From JBFWIW01 sp050253535 (GTDB taxonomy: Bacteria > Bacillota > Clostridia > Oscillospirales > Oscillospiraceae), in NCBI GenBank assembly GCA_050253535.1, contig JBFWIW010000003.1, positions 6,647-70,646 of the forward strand: DNA of 64,000 nucleotides. Reading direction: 5' to 3'. The notes under the pieces are model-generated. The model did not search any database. It was not told where the DNA came from and saw only the letters and a list, made by a program, of their open reading frames with translations. Position 1 is the first letter of the stretch; each line of letters starts with the position of its first letter. Made by a program: the position numbers and the translations under genes. Shown here one piece after another: positions 19,460 through 28,360 of this stretch.

Positions 19460-19540
19460 ACAAATCTGTGTAAGACGATTATAATCAAATCTGGACATAT
19501 TAAAATATCCAATATGATAATATTATATATGACCAGATTG
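19460..19540. promoter_or_regulatory. Divergent pdxS / mocR operator-promoter region
   Basis: AATCTGGACATAT (19488-19500) and ATATGACCAGATT (19527-19539) form a near-perfect inverted repeat. A third half-site, AAATCTGTG, lies at 19462-19470. The sites sit on the overlapping promoters of the two divergent genes. This is the layout expected for PdxR-type MocR proteins that repress themselves and activate pdxST when PLP is low. Confidence 0.65.
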
Positions 19541-19557
19541 CGGAGGTGAAGGCGCGT

Positions 19558-20955
19558 ATGCTCACGTATCTGTTTGAGGACATCGGATCTGAGAGCCTTT
19601 ACGAGTACCTATACCGGTGCATAAAAACTGATATTCTAAATAAAAAGCTTAAGGCGGGTGAAAAGCTCCCGTCCAAGCGGAGCTTTGCCAAAAACTTGAA
19701 TATCAGCGTCATCACCGTGGAAAACGCGTATGCCCAGCTCATGGTTGAGGGATATATCCACTCTGTTGAAAAGCGCGGTTATTTTGTCGCTGACATCGAG
19801 GATTCAGTCGGAACACCGGAAGTGCCATTAACAGCCGGCGGCACAGAGGAGAAAAAGCCTGAGTATTTTGCCGACTTTGTCGCAAATTCGACGGATCACA
19901 AAAACTTCCCGTTTTCAGTCTGGACAAGGCTCATGAAAGAGGTCACATCTTCAGAGGATAACTCGAATCTATTAAAAAGCGCGCCGGCGGGCGGTGTATA
20001 TGAACTGCGGCAGGCGATAGCCCGGCATCTCCATGATTTTCGCGGCATGGAGGTAAATCCGGAACAGATAATCATCGGGGCGGGCACGGAGTATCTGTAT
20101 GGCCTCATCATTCAGCTTCTCGGCCGAGGCAGCGTCTTTGCGGTCGAGGACCCCGGTTATACGAAGATCGCCTCCGTATATGAGGCTAACGGAGTTGAAT
20201 GCGCACATATCGCGATGGACGAGTTCGGCGTATCCCCGGCGGCACTTGACAAGTCCGGAGCCGCTATACTGCACATCTCACCGTCGCACCACTACCCAAC
20301 AGGCATAGTCATGCCGATAAGCCGCCGGTACGAGCTCCTGAGTTGGGCCGCAAAGGCGGACGGAAGATATATCATCGAGGATGACTATGACTGCGAGTTC
20401 CGGCTTTATGGTAAACCGGTTCCTACGCTCATGAGCGTGGACGCACTTGAAAAGGTCATCTATGTAAACACTTTTTCAAAGAGCCTCGCGCCGTCTTTCC
20501 GGATAAGCTATATGGTGCTGCCGCGCCATCTTGCCGCATTGTTTTACGAAATGCTCGGTTTCTACGCCTGCACCGTCTCAAATTTTGAGCAGTACACGCT
20601 CGCAAGGTTTATCTCCGGCGGATACTTTGAGAAACACATAAACCGTATGCGGAACCACTACCGCGCTCTGCGCGACAAAATTCTCGCCGCAATAAAGGAC
20701 AGCGCTCTGCGCGACCATGTGGAAATACGCGAGGAGGACTCGGGCCTGCACTTTTTAATGGATGTCGGAACCGACCTCACTGATGCGGAAATGGTCGACC
20801 GCGCAAAAGCGCGCGCTGTTAGAATCGCGTGCCTTTCACAGTATTACAGCGACAGAGAAAGCGCCAAAAGCGGTATTGTCATATTAAATTACGCCGGTGT
20901 CCCGGAAGGACGTGCGGCCGAAGCTGTGCGGCGTATAGCCGCGGCAATAATCTGA
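19558..20955 (+). CDS. pdxR: PdxR-like MocR-family transcriptional regulator
   Basis: A GntR-type winged helix (LPSKRSFAKNLNISVITVENAYAQL) is followed by a type I aminotransferase-like domain that senses PLP. The PLP-lysine segment is VNTFSKSLAPSFRISYMV. The divergent position next to pdxST supports control of vitamin B6 synthesis. ATG 19558 is preferred because GGAGGTG lies 9 bases upstream; an in-frame GTG at 19546 lies inside that site. Confidence 0.88.
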   Translation: MLTYLFEDIGSESLYEYLYRCIKTDILNKKLKAGEKLPSKRSFAKNLNISVITVENAYAQLMVEGYIHSVEKRGYFVADIEDSVGTPEVPLTAGGTEEKKPEYFADFVANSTDHKNFPFSVWTRLMKEVTSSEDNSNLLKSAPAGGVYELRQAIARHLHDFRGMEVNPEQIIIGAGTEYLYGLIIQLLGRGSVFAVEDPGYTKIASVYEANGVECAHIAMDEFGVSPAALDKSGAAILHISPSHHYPTGIVMPISRRYELLSWAAKADGRYIIEDDYDCEFRLYGKPVPTLMSVDALEKVIYVNTFSKSLAPSFRISYMVLPRHLAALFYEMLGFYACTVSNFEQYTLARFISGGYFEKHINRMRNHYRALRDKILAAIKDSALRDHVEIREEDSGLHFLMDVGTDLTDAEMVDRAKARAVRIACLSQYYSDRESAKSGIVILNYAGVPEGRAAEAVRRIAAAII

Positions 20956-21014
20956 CGTATTTTTCGCACGTCCTTGCTTCTTCGTGTATATTGGGGGTTT
21001 GTGTAACTTTTACG

Positions 21015-21043
21015 TTGACACTTCGTCATTCAAAACATATACT
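21015..21043 (+). promoter_or_regulatory. Sigma-A-type promoter of glnN
   Basis: TTGACA (21015-21020) and TATACT (21038-21043) are spaced by 17 bases. A small CCCCG/CGGGG hairpin at 21065-21083 follows in the leader. Confidence 0.7.
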
Positions 21044-21111
21044 TTATCTGTAATAAAAATCTGTACCCCGTACCAATCGGGGAATATACAATTTTGCGGA
21101 GGAATAATGCC

Positions 21112-23202
21112 ATGTTGAATTTACCTGAATTATTTGGCAGTATGGTCTTCGGCGATACGGCTATGAAGGAACGACTGCCTAAAGAGACATACCGTGCGCT
21201 GAAAAAGACCATTGAAGAAGGTAAGCCCCTGGACCCCGCGCTTGCAAACGTTGTGGCCAACTCCATGAAGGATTGGGCCATCGAAAAAGGCGCAACACAC
21301 TACACCCACTGGTTTCAGCCGATGACCGGCATAACCGCCGAGAAGCACGACAGCTTTATCGCCCCGCAACCAGACGGCACCGTCATTATGGAGTTTTCCG
21401 GCAAGGCGCTCATTCAAGGCGAGCCGGATGCTTCCAGCTTCCCCTCCGGAGGCCTGCGCGCAACGTTTGAGGCTCGTGGCTACACCGCGTGGGATCCCAC
21501 CTCCTATGCCTTCATCAAGGACGGAACACTCTGTATCCCGACCGCATTCTGCTCTTATGGCGGCGAGGCACTGGACAACAAGACTCCCCTTCTTCGTTCG
21601 ATGAAAGCCATTGACACACAGGCAAAGCGTGTTCTTAAGCTCTTCGGCCATTCGGTAAAAAGGGTCTACACAACTGCGGGCGCCGAGCAGGAATACTTCC
21701 TCGTGGACAGGGACACCTACAACAAAAGGAAAGACCTCATCTACACCGGTAGGACGCTCTTCGGTTCCCGGCCGCCCAAAGGCCAGGAGATGGACGATCA
21801 CTATTTTGGCTCCATCAGAATCCGCGTCTCCGCCTATATGAAGGAGCTGAACGAAGAGCTCTGGAAGCTCGGCGTTCTCTCCAAGACCGAGCACAACGAG
21901 GTCGCCCCGGCGCAGCACGAAATCGCGCCGATATTCTCCACCGCAAACGTCGCCTGCGACCACAACCAGATAATGATGGAGATCATGCGAAAGGTGGCAA
22001 AACGCCATAGCCTGACCTGCCTTCTGCACGAAAAACCCTTTGCCGGAGTTAACGGCAGCGGCAAACACAACAACTGGTCGATCAGTACCGATAAAGGCAC
22101 AAACCTACTGGATCCCGGCTCGACCCCGGAGGAAAACGCGCAGTTCCTCACATTCTTCTGCGCGGTCATTAAGGCCGTCGACAGCTATCCGGAGCTTTTG
22201 CGGATAGCCGTAGCCACTGCCGCAAACGACCACCGCCTTGGAGCGAACGAAGCGCCTCCGGCTGTTGTCTCCATCTTCATAGGGGAAGAGCTTGAGTGTA
22301 TCCTCACCGCAATCGAGACGGGAACGCGCTATGACAAGTGCGATAAGGGCAACATCGAAATCGGCGTAGACACACTGCCCTCCTTCCCGAAGGATATGAC
22401 CGACAGGAACCGTACTTCCCCGTTTGCCTTCACCGGCAACAGATTCGAATTCCGCATGCCGGGCTCCTCCATGTCGATAGCCAGTGCAAACACCATGTTA
22501 AATACTATAGTCGCGGATTCCCTGCGCCAGTTTGCCGACGAACTAGAGGGCGCGGATGACTTCTCCTCCGCTCTTAACAATCTCATTAAACGCACGATAA
22601 AAGAGCACCGCCGCGTTATTTTCAACGGTAATGGATACGACGAAAAGTGGTTGGAGGAGGCGGAAAAACGCGGCCTCCCAAACCTTCGCTCTTCGGCGGA
22701 GGCCATCCCGCACCTTCTGGATGAGAAGAACGTCGAAGTCCTCACCAGCAGCGGCATATTTACCAAAACTGAGCTTTCTTCGCGCTTTGAGATAATGCTC
22801 GAAAACTATTGCAAGACCATAAGGATCGAGGCGCTCACAATGCTTGAAATGGCGCGTGTGGATATTCTGCCCGCCGTGTTTGACTATGAAAAGAAGCTGG
22901 CCTCCACTATTAACGCCAAAACGGCCACCTCTCTCTCCGTTCCCGCCGGGGCGGAGACCGATCTTCTCGGTAAAATCGCGGCTCTTGCCGACGAATTTTA
23001 CGCCGAAATCGCACAGCTTGACAGCACCGTAAATGTTGCGGGTAACGGCTGGAGCGATACCGAAAAGCTATCCATTTATTACCGCGAGAACGTTATACCG
23101 GCCATGAGCGCACTTCGCAGTACCGGCGACTGCCTCGAGGCCCTCGTCGGCGCCGATTATTGGCCGTTCCCGTCCTACGGTACGCTCTTATACCGCGTAT
23201 AG
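21112..23202 (+). CDS. glnN: Glutamine synthetase, type III
   Basis: Makes glutamine from glutamate, ammonia and ATP. The roughly 696-residue length and motifs (GAEQEYFLVD, then HNEVAPAQHEIAP, GSGKHNNWS and NRTSPFAFTGNRFEFRMPG) are those of the GSIII family common in gut anaerobes, not the 440-470 residue GSI. ATG 21112 is used because the GCGGAGGAA site precedes it; a TTG at 21094 would start inside the leader. It is transcribed alone from a good upstream promoter. Confidence 0.95.
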   Translation: MLNLPELFGSMVFGDTAMKERLPKETYRALKKTIEEGKPLDPALANVVANSMKDWAIEKGATHYTHWFQPMTGITAEKHDSFIAPQPDGTVIMEFSGKALIQGEPDASSFPSGGLRATFEARGYTAWDPTSYAFIKDGTLCIPTAFCSYGGEALDNKTPLLRSMKAIDTQAKRVLKLFGHSVKRVYTTAGAEQEYFLVDRDTYNKRKDLIYTGRTLFGSRPPKGQEMDDHYFGSIRIRVSAYMKELNEELWKLGVLSKTEHNEVAPAQHEIAPIFSTANVACDHNQIMMEIMRKVAKRHSLTCLLHEKPFAGVNGSGKHNNWSISTDKGTNLLDPGSTPEENAQFLTFFCAVIKAVDSYPELLRIAVATAANDHRLGANEAPPAVVSIFIGEELECILTAIETGTRYDKCDKGNIEIGVDTLPSFPKDMTDRNRTSPFAFTGNRFEFRMPGSSMSIASANTMLNTIVADSLRQFADELEGADDFSSALNNLIKRTIKEHRRVIFNGNGYDEKWLEEAEKRGLPNLRSSAEAIPHLLDEKNVEVLTSSGIFTKTELSSRFEIMLENYCKTIRIEALTMLEMARVDILPAVFDYEKKLASTINAKTATSLSVPAGAETDLLGKIAALADEFYAEIAQLDSTVNVAGNGWSDTEKLSIYYRENVIPAMSALRSTGDCLEALVGADYWPFPSYGTLLYRV

Positions 23203-23229
23203 TAATCATCCGAAAGGAACCCTCGCTTT

Positions 23230-23919
23230 ATGTTAGGTGTCATAGTCAACACTGCCGCAGTCATCGCGGGCAGCATTATAGGGCTCATCTTTAAGCGCGG
23301 TATACCGGAGAGAGTTACCCGCGCCGTCATGATCGGCATTGGTCTTTGCTCACTCTATATCGGCATATCCGGCTCTCTCTCCGGCGAAAACGTCCTCATA
23401 GTAATTTTTGCTATGGCGACCGGAGCCATAATAGGAACGCTCCTGGATCTTGACGGTAAGCTGTGCATGGCCGGCGAAAGAGTTTCAAAACTCACAAAAA
23501 ATACCGGCGGCGCCGGGACGATTGCGGAGGGCTTTGTTACTGCTTCTCTCCTCTTCTGTATTGGGGCAATGACGATTGTCGGCTCACTCAACGCCGGTCT
23601 CACAGGCAACAATGAGCTTCTGTTTACGAAATCTCTCCTCGATTTCATCTCCTCCATTATGCTTGCGGCCAGTCTGGGCATCGGTGTTTTATGTTCGGCC
23701 ATATTTGTATTAGTGTTTCAGGGCGCGATAGTGCTGCTCGCCGGCGTCCTTGAGCCTATACTCACGACTTCCGCCGTGAATGAGATGACCTGCGTGGGCT
23801 CTATCATGATAATCGGTCTTGGCCTGAATATACTCGGGATATCAAAGTTCAAAATGGCCGACTACCTCCCAGCACTCGTTATGACACCTATAATATGCTG
23901 GGTCTTATCCCTTTTCTGA
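23230..23919 (+). CDS. DUF554-family membrane protein
   Basis: A 229-residue, multi-helix membrane protein. It begins MLGVIVNTAAVIAGSIIGL with Gly/Ala-rich helices throughout, matching the YdfK/DUF554 family. Members are suspected transporters but have no firm function. It begins 27 bases after glnN with its own AAAGGAA site, so it is likely co-transcribed and ends at a strong terminator. Confidence 0.8.
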   Translation: MLGVIVNTAAVIAGSIIGLIFKRGIPERVTRAVMIGIGLCSLYIGISGSLSGENVLIVIFAMATGAIIGTLLDLDGKLCMAGERVSKLTKNTGGAGTIAEGFVTASLLFCIGAMTIVGSLNAGLTGNNELLFTKSLLDFISSIMLAASLGIGVLCSAIFVLVFQGAIVLLAGVLEPILTTSAVNEMTCVGSIMIIGLGLNILGISKFKMADYLPALVMTPIICWVLSLF

Positions 23920-23942
23920 TTTACGCACCTATAATAAGAATG

Positions 23943-23974
23943 AGAGTGGGCCGCCAAATGGCGGCCCACTCTTT
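23943..23974. terminator. Bidirectional terminator after the DUF554 gene
   Basis: AGAGTGGGCCGCC and GGCGGCCCACTCT form a perfect 13-bp stem with an AAAT loop between convergent genes. Confidence 0.8.
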
Positions 23975-23984
23975 AGTATTAACT

Positions 23985-24812
23985 TTAATCCTTCAGCGTG
24001 AAACCTATAAGTCCAAAGTGATCAAGGGCGGTTCTTATCTCCCTGTCCCAGAACGCCCAGTTATGTATCCCTTCGCTTGTCTCGTAGATGAGGTCAAGAC
24101 CGGGGGCACGTTCCTTCACAGTGTTATAGTATCTGTTGTTCGTCTCGAAGAGAAAATCCTCCGTGCCGCAGCACATGTATAGTTTCGGTTTTGGTACGTT
24201 CGAAGCATCCAGATCAATTGCCGCCTGTATGAGGTCATTGTAGGATCCGTCTATGGCTTCTGCCCCACCAAAAATATTCTGCATATTGCTGTCGAGGTCG
24301 CCGCGCACCGGTAAGCCGACGGTGTTCAGCCCCTCCATACTCTGCTTTTTATCGAAAAACGGGTCGAGTGCTCCGGAAAGACTTATGGCGCCGGCATAAA
24401 GATCGGGCCTTCGGAGCCCCGCCTTGAATGCGCCGTAGCCGCCCATCGAAAGTCCGGCAATATAATGGTCCGCACGCCTTTTGGATATCGGAAACCAGTC
24501 CTCCATAACCAGGGGGAGTTCCTCGGTCAGGTAGGAGAAATAGCCGAGCGTCCTCTTCCCGTCCGTAAACCACGAGCGGTGACAGTTCGGCATGACGACT
24601 ATGAGGTCTGTTGCCTGAAGAACGAATTCTATCTGCGAGCTGCGAAGCCAACTGGTATGATCTCCGGAGTGGCCGTGCAGCAGGTATAGTACGGGGTACT
24701 TTCTGCCGTTTAAAGGAGTATGAGGCTGCTGGCGGCGTTCTGGCATGATGACGCAGATGTCAGTATTCATACCGAGCTCATTGGAGTAAAAATTACAGTT
24801 CATTATTGCCAT
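23985..24812 (-). CDS. Esterase D / EstA-like alpha/beta hydrolase
   Basis: About 275 residues with an alpha/beta hydrolase fold: LLHGHSGDHTSW, nucleophile Ser in AGLSMGGYGAF, and the C-terminal His in GIHNWAFWD. Closest in type to tributyrin esterase EstA and carbohydrate-ester deacetylases. It has no signal peptide from the chosen start. ATG 24812 is preferred because AAGGAG sits just before it; the longer frame to 24866 would overlap the upstream AAA gene. The substrate cannot be told from sequence. Confidence 0.82.
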   Translation of the reverse strand: MAIMNCNFYSNELGMNTDICVIMPERRQQPHTPLNGRKYPVLYLLHGHSGDHTSWLRSSQIEFVLQATDLIVVMPNCHRSWFTDGKRTLGYFSYLTEELPLVMEDWFPISKRRADHYIAGLSMGGYGAFKAGLRRPDLYAGAISLSGALDPFFDKKQSMEGLNTVGLPVRGDLDSNMQNIFGGAEAIDGSYNDLIQAAIDLDASNVPKPKLYMCCGTEDFLFETNNRYYNTVKERAPGLDLIYETSEGIHNWAFWDREIRTALDHFGLIGFTLKD

Positions 24813-24840
24813 TTTTATTCTCCTTCCGATATTTAATATT

Positions 24841-25902
24841 CTACATGAGGGACGCTTTTTCCACATCCTCTTTTTTAACCGTCATCAAATCATCCTTCGT
24901 AGGCGCTTCCATTACCGCCACGCGGTCGGAGTGGATGGAGATTACGTTTTCAAATATATTTCTGATATTCCTGGCATTGCCGAAATTTTCGTCGCGCGTA
25001 TCATATAGCTCTATAAAATGTGCCTTTGAAAATTCCGCTGCCTCATCGTCCAACACATACCTGTTTTTTTCGCACATTGAGGTAAAAATGGTATAAAGCT
25101 GTTCGCCGGTGTAGTCTTCGAAAATAAAATATCGGTTAAAGCGGGATTCCAGTCCCGGGTTCGAGGAGATAAACCTCTCCATAAGTTCTTCATAGCCGGC
25201 TACAATTACGACGAGGTCGTTACGGTTATCCTCCATCGCCTTTAAAAGCGCTTCGATCGCCTCGTGCCCAAAATCGTTCGACCCCTCGGCTGAAGCAAGG
25301 GCGTATGCCTCGTCTATAAAAAGAACACCGCCTATGGCGCTCTTTATCACGTCTCCGGTCTTTATCGCCGTCTGACCGACGAAACCCGCGACAAGCCCCG
25401 ACCTGTCCACCTCGACGAGCTGCCCCTTGGACAGGACGCCGATGGCGCAGTAGAGCTGGGCTATAAGTCGGGCAACGGTGGTCTTTCCTGTGCCGGGATT
25501 GCCCATAAACACTAGGTGCAGGGACATCGGCGGAACCGGAAGTCCGTTCTCCTCCCGCAGCTTGCGGACTTTTACCAGGTTAATGAGGCTCTTCACATTG
25601 GCTTTTATCTTATCGAGACCGACGAGTTCATCCAGCTTTTTCAGAAGCTCGCCGAGGTCCGGCTTCTCCGGCTCTTCTTCGGCCTTGGTCTTGGGCGCGT
25701 CGTTACCCAGAACGTTTGCGTCCTTTTCCCCAAGCTCGCCGAGAAGCTTTTTCGCCGCGGCATCCGCGTCGTCCATTTGCTTCATGAGGTCATTAAGATC
25801 GCAGCGGGCGCTGTCGAGATACGACCCCGCTGGACGCAGATTATAGTCGTTGAAGTTTATTTTGCCCTTTTCCTTTGGCGGGTCGAACCTCATATAAAGC
25901 AC
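24841..25902 (-). CDS. CbxX/CfqX (SpoVK-like) AAA+ ATPase
   Basis: AAA+ ATPase of the CbxX/CfqX/SpoVK family, 353 residues. Walker A is GNPGTGKTTVAR, Walker B is GVLFIDEAYALA, and the arginine-finger region is SNPGLESRFNRYF. About 75 N-terminal residues before the AAA core are charged and partly helical. Family members act as Rubisco activases or sporulation ATPases; the partner here is unknown. The start is uncertain: GTG 25902 or ATG 25893, both with weak ribosome sites, and coding-like sequence upstream is broken by a stop. It may therefore have lost its N terminus. Confidence 0.82.
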   Translation of the reverse strand: MLYMRFDPPKEKGKINFNDYNLRPAGSYLDSARCDLNDLMKQMDDADAAAKKLLGELGEKDANVLGNDAPKTKAEEEPEKPDLGELLKKLDELVGLDKIKANVKSLINLVKVRKLREENGLPVPPMSLHLVFMGNPGTGKTTVARLIAQLYCAIGVLSKGQLVEVDRSGLVAGFVGQTAIKTGDVIKSAIGGVLFIDEAYALASAEGSNDFGHEAIEALLKAMEDNRNDLVVIVAGYEELMERFISSNPGLESRFNRYFIFEDYTGEQLYTIFTSMCEKNRYVLDDEAAEFSKAHFIELYDTRDENFGNARNIRNIFENVISIHSDRVAVMEAPTKDDLMTVKKEDVEKASLM

Positions 25903-25999
25903 TTCTTTCGGGGGAATTTTTGCTCAGGGCTCCGGGATTCGCCTTGCCGCATTGGCTGAATACGGTCAGACTCCTTTGGATTCGCTCTAAATAAAAGCT

Positions 26000-27400
26000 T
26001 TAAAACTCCGCGTTTCCGACCGTTCTCGGATGCGGCAGTACATCGCGGATATTCGATACGCCTGTGAGATACATAATAAGGCGCTCAAAGCCGAGACCGA
26101 AACCCGAGTGACGCACGCCCCCGTAACGGCGCAGGTCGAGATACCACCAGTAATCCTCTTTTTCGAGGCCCATCTCTTCCATACGTTTTTCAAGGTTATC
26201 AAGCCTCTCCTCACGCTGGGAGCCGCCAATGATTTCACCTATACCCGGGACGAGACAGTCCATCGCGGCAACGGTCCTGCCGTCCTCGTTGAGTCTCATG
26301 TAGAACGCTTTAATGTCCTTCGGATAGTCCGTCACAAAAATCGGACGTTTGAAATGCTGCTCCGTGAGAAATCTCTCGTGCTCGGTCTGGAGGTCTATGC
26401 CCCACTCGACTGGATAATCGAATTTATGACCGCTGTCTTTCAATATCTCAACGGCTTTGGTATATGTGACATGACCGAATTCGGAATTCACTATACCTAT
26501 AAGCCGCTCTTTAAGCCCCTTGTCAATGAACGCGTTGAAAAAGTCCATCTCGTCGGCACACTTCTCCATAACTGTTGCTATCACGAATTTTATCATGTTC
26601 TCGGCCATTTTCATGTTGTCTCCGAGGTCTGCGAACGCCATCTCCGGCTCTATCATCCAAAACTCGGCGGCGTGGCGCTGGGTATTGGAGTTCTCCGCGC
26701 GGAAGGTCGGTCCAAAGGTATAAACGTCGCCGAACGCCATGGCAAAACTCTCGGCGTTCAGCTGTCCTGAAACGGTGAGGTTTGTGCCCTTGCCGAAGAA
26801 GTCCTGGGACATGTCCAAGGTGCCGTCCTCTTTTTTCGGAAGATTTTCGAGGTCAAGCGTTGTAACACGGAACATCTCTCCCGCTCCTTCGCAGTCCGCG
26901 CCTGTTATGATGGGCGTGTGGACATAGACGAAGCCCTGGTCCTGGAAGAATGTGTGAATGGCGTGCGCGGCGACGCTTCTCACGCGGAACACCGCGGAAA
27001 AGAGGTTAGTCCTCGGGCGCAGATGAGCGATTGTACGCAGAAATTCCACACTGTGGCGCTTTTTCTGCAGTGGGTATTCAGGTGCGGAAGTACCCTCGAT
27101 CCTGATCTCACTGGCTTTAATCTCGAGCGGCTGCTTCGCCTCCGGTGTAAGAATGACAGTGCCTTTTATGATGACGGCAGAACCGACGTTCTGCTTTGCC
27201 ACCTCGGCGTAATTGGGAAGTCCCGCGTCAAAGACGACCTGTATACTCTTAAAGGCACTCCCGTCGTTGACTTCGGCAAAGCCGAAGTTCTTCATGTCCC
27301 GTATGGTCCTGACCCAGCCGCCTATGGTGATGTCTTTTCCCGCAAAGTTTTCACTTCCGGAAAACACCTCGGCAATCTTTACAATCTTCAAATTTTCCAT
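26000..27400 (-). CDS. asnS: Asparaginyl-tRNA synthetase
   Basis: Class IIb synthetase that charges tRNA-Asn. It has the N-terminal OB-fold (ITIGGWVRTIRDMKNFGFAEV), motif 2 (FRAENSNTQRHAAEFWMIEPE) and motif 3 (GFGLGFERLIMYLTG). Length 466 is normal. It is preceded by a structured leader that can hide its ribosome site, but no T-box sequence is present. Confidence 0.97.
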   Translation of the reverse strand: MENLKIVKIAEVFSGSENFAGKDITIGGWVRTIRDMKNFGFAEVNDGSAFKSIQVVFDAGLPNYAEVAKQNVGSAVIIKGTVILTPEAKQPLEIKASEIRIEGTSAPEYPLQKKRHSVEFLRTIAHLRPRTNLFSAVFRVRSVAAHAIHTFFQDQGFVYVHTPIITGADCEGAGEMFRVTTLDLENLPKKEDGTLDMSQDFFGKGTNLTVSGQLNAESFAMAFGDVYTFGPTFRAENSNTQRHAAEFWMIEPEMAFADLGDNMKMAENMIKFVIATVMEKCADEMDFFNAFIDKGLKERLIGIVNSEFGHVTYTKAVEILKDSGHKFDYPVEWGIDLQTEHERFLTEQHFKRPIFVTDYPKDIKAFYMRLNEDGRTVAAMDCLVPGIGEIIGGSQREERLDNLEKRMEEMGLEKEDYWWYLDLRRYGGVRHSGFGLGFERLIMYLTGVSNIRDVLPHPRTVGNAEF

Positions 27401-27500
27401 TTTTTATCCTCCCATGCGCTCGTACGCATTGATTTTAATGAACGCCTCCATCGCATGGGAGGTCTTGTTCATAATTTTCGATTGCCGCACAAGCGGCCAT
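27401..27500 (-). promoter_or_regulatory. Switch-like leader of asnS (recurrent leader family)
   Basis: Read on the - strand, the leader has hairpin GCCGC-TTGT-GCGGC (27484-27497), then AATCGAAAA, then CCTCCCATGCG (27452-27462). That segment is an exact 11-base complement of CGCATGGGAGG (27408-27418), the ribosome site 7 bases before the start. The same segment can instead fold locally with GGAGG at 27445-27449. The order of elements and spacing match the rplI and lipid-kinase leaders. Regulation is inferred. Confidence 0.6.
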
Positions 27501-27502
27501 TG

Positions 27503-27536
27503 AGTATTTAGTATGTAAGCTTTCATACTAAATACT
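27503..27536 (-). terminator. Hairpin after the permuted solute-binding gene
   Basis: AGTATTTAGTATG and CATACTAAATACT form a perfect 13-bp stem with an 8-base loop. It lies between the stop of the solute-binding gene and the asnS leader. There is no clear T-run on the - strand, so it may be a weak terminator or the first element of the asnS leader. Confidence 0.5.
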
Positions 27537-27545
27537 GTTTCTGAA

Positions 27546-28340
27546 TCACTTTTTTCTGACTATTATTACCTGCTTTGAGTGCATGTAAGCATCCGAAAAA
27601 TCGACCAGCTTAGCCGTTTCATCATCCTTCACAAACCGACCCATCGCAAAATCAGCCCAGCCGCCCTGTATGGTGGAGATCAGTTTATCAGACGATACGG
27701 CCTCGACTTTCAGACCGAGACCCAAAACATCACAGACTGCCTTTGCCACGTCCACATCGATGCCAACTATCTCTCCGCTGTCGCCGCAGTAACTGTAAGG
27801 CGCACACTCGGTGTCTACAACCAGGGTGAGCGTGGCCGGCACCGATTCCGGCGATACTGTGGAACTATAAACATAGCCGGTCGCTGAAACATAGCCGTTG
27901 ATGATATTTTTCAGCGTACCGTTTTCAGAGAGAGTTTTCAGGGCGGAGTTGATATCCGCCGTGAGATCCGGGTTCTCACGCGCCGCTATTACAGAATAGT
28001 CCGCGTCTATGAGCGGATCATTCAGTGTCCCCAATTTTGAAGACTGCTTAAGTATTTTTTCTGCGGCACTGTCACTAGCAATAACGCACTCGACGTTATT
28101 CTGTAAAAGAGCTTCGGCAATGCTCTTCTCGTCTCCGTATTCCGACACCGATACCGAATCGCTCCATGTTTCATTGATATAAACTGACGCTTCAGAGCCG
28201 GTAAATATCCCCACCCTTCTGCCCGATATATCCTCCGCCGAGTGAACATTATTCTCAGGCAGATCTGATGAGCAGGCGCCAAGGGACATTATAAAATTAA
28301 GCACAATAAGCGCCGAAATTGTTTTCATTATTTTTTTCAT
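27546..28340 (-). CDS. Solute-binding lipoprotein, SBP family 3, lobes in permuted order
   Basis: A 264-residue lipoprotein (lipobox LGAC, Cys23) related to amino-acid ABC transporter receptors. The lobe order is unusual. Residues 38-152 resemble the second lobe of the family (GRRVGIFTGSEA, then a helix ending LSENGTLKNIINGY). Residues 168-264 resemble the first lobe (VDTECAPYSY, IVGIDVDVAKAV, VDFSDAYMHSKQVIIVRKK). In usual receptors the latter comes first. This fits circular permutation, or loss of the outer halves of a tandem pair. No permease or ATPase gene is nearby, so it is an orphan receptor. Confidence 0.8.
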   Translation of the reverse strand: MKKIMKTISALIVLNFIMSLGACSSDLPENNVHSAEDISGRRVGIFTGSEASVYINETWSDSVSVSEYGDEKSIAEALLQNNVECVIASDSAAEKILKQSSKLGTLNDPLIDADYSVIAARENPDLTADINSALKTLSENGTLKNIINGYVSATGYVYSSTVSPESVPATLTLVVDTECAPYSYCGDSGEIVGIDVDVAKAVCDVLGLGLKVEAVSSDKLISTIQGGWADFAMGRFVKDDETAKLVDFSDAYMHSKQVIIVRKK

Positions 28341-28360
28341 TATGTATTTTACCTGTCACA

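Noticed and set aside
21065..21083. Terminator or attenuator before glnN
   Set aside because: Only a 5-bp CCCCG/CGGGG stem and no T-run.
27401..27560. T-box riboswitch before asnS
   Set aside because: No T-box core sequence or specifier stem. The structure present fits the shared two-state leader instead.
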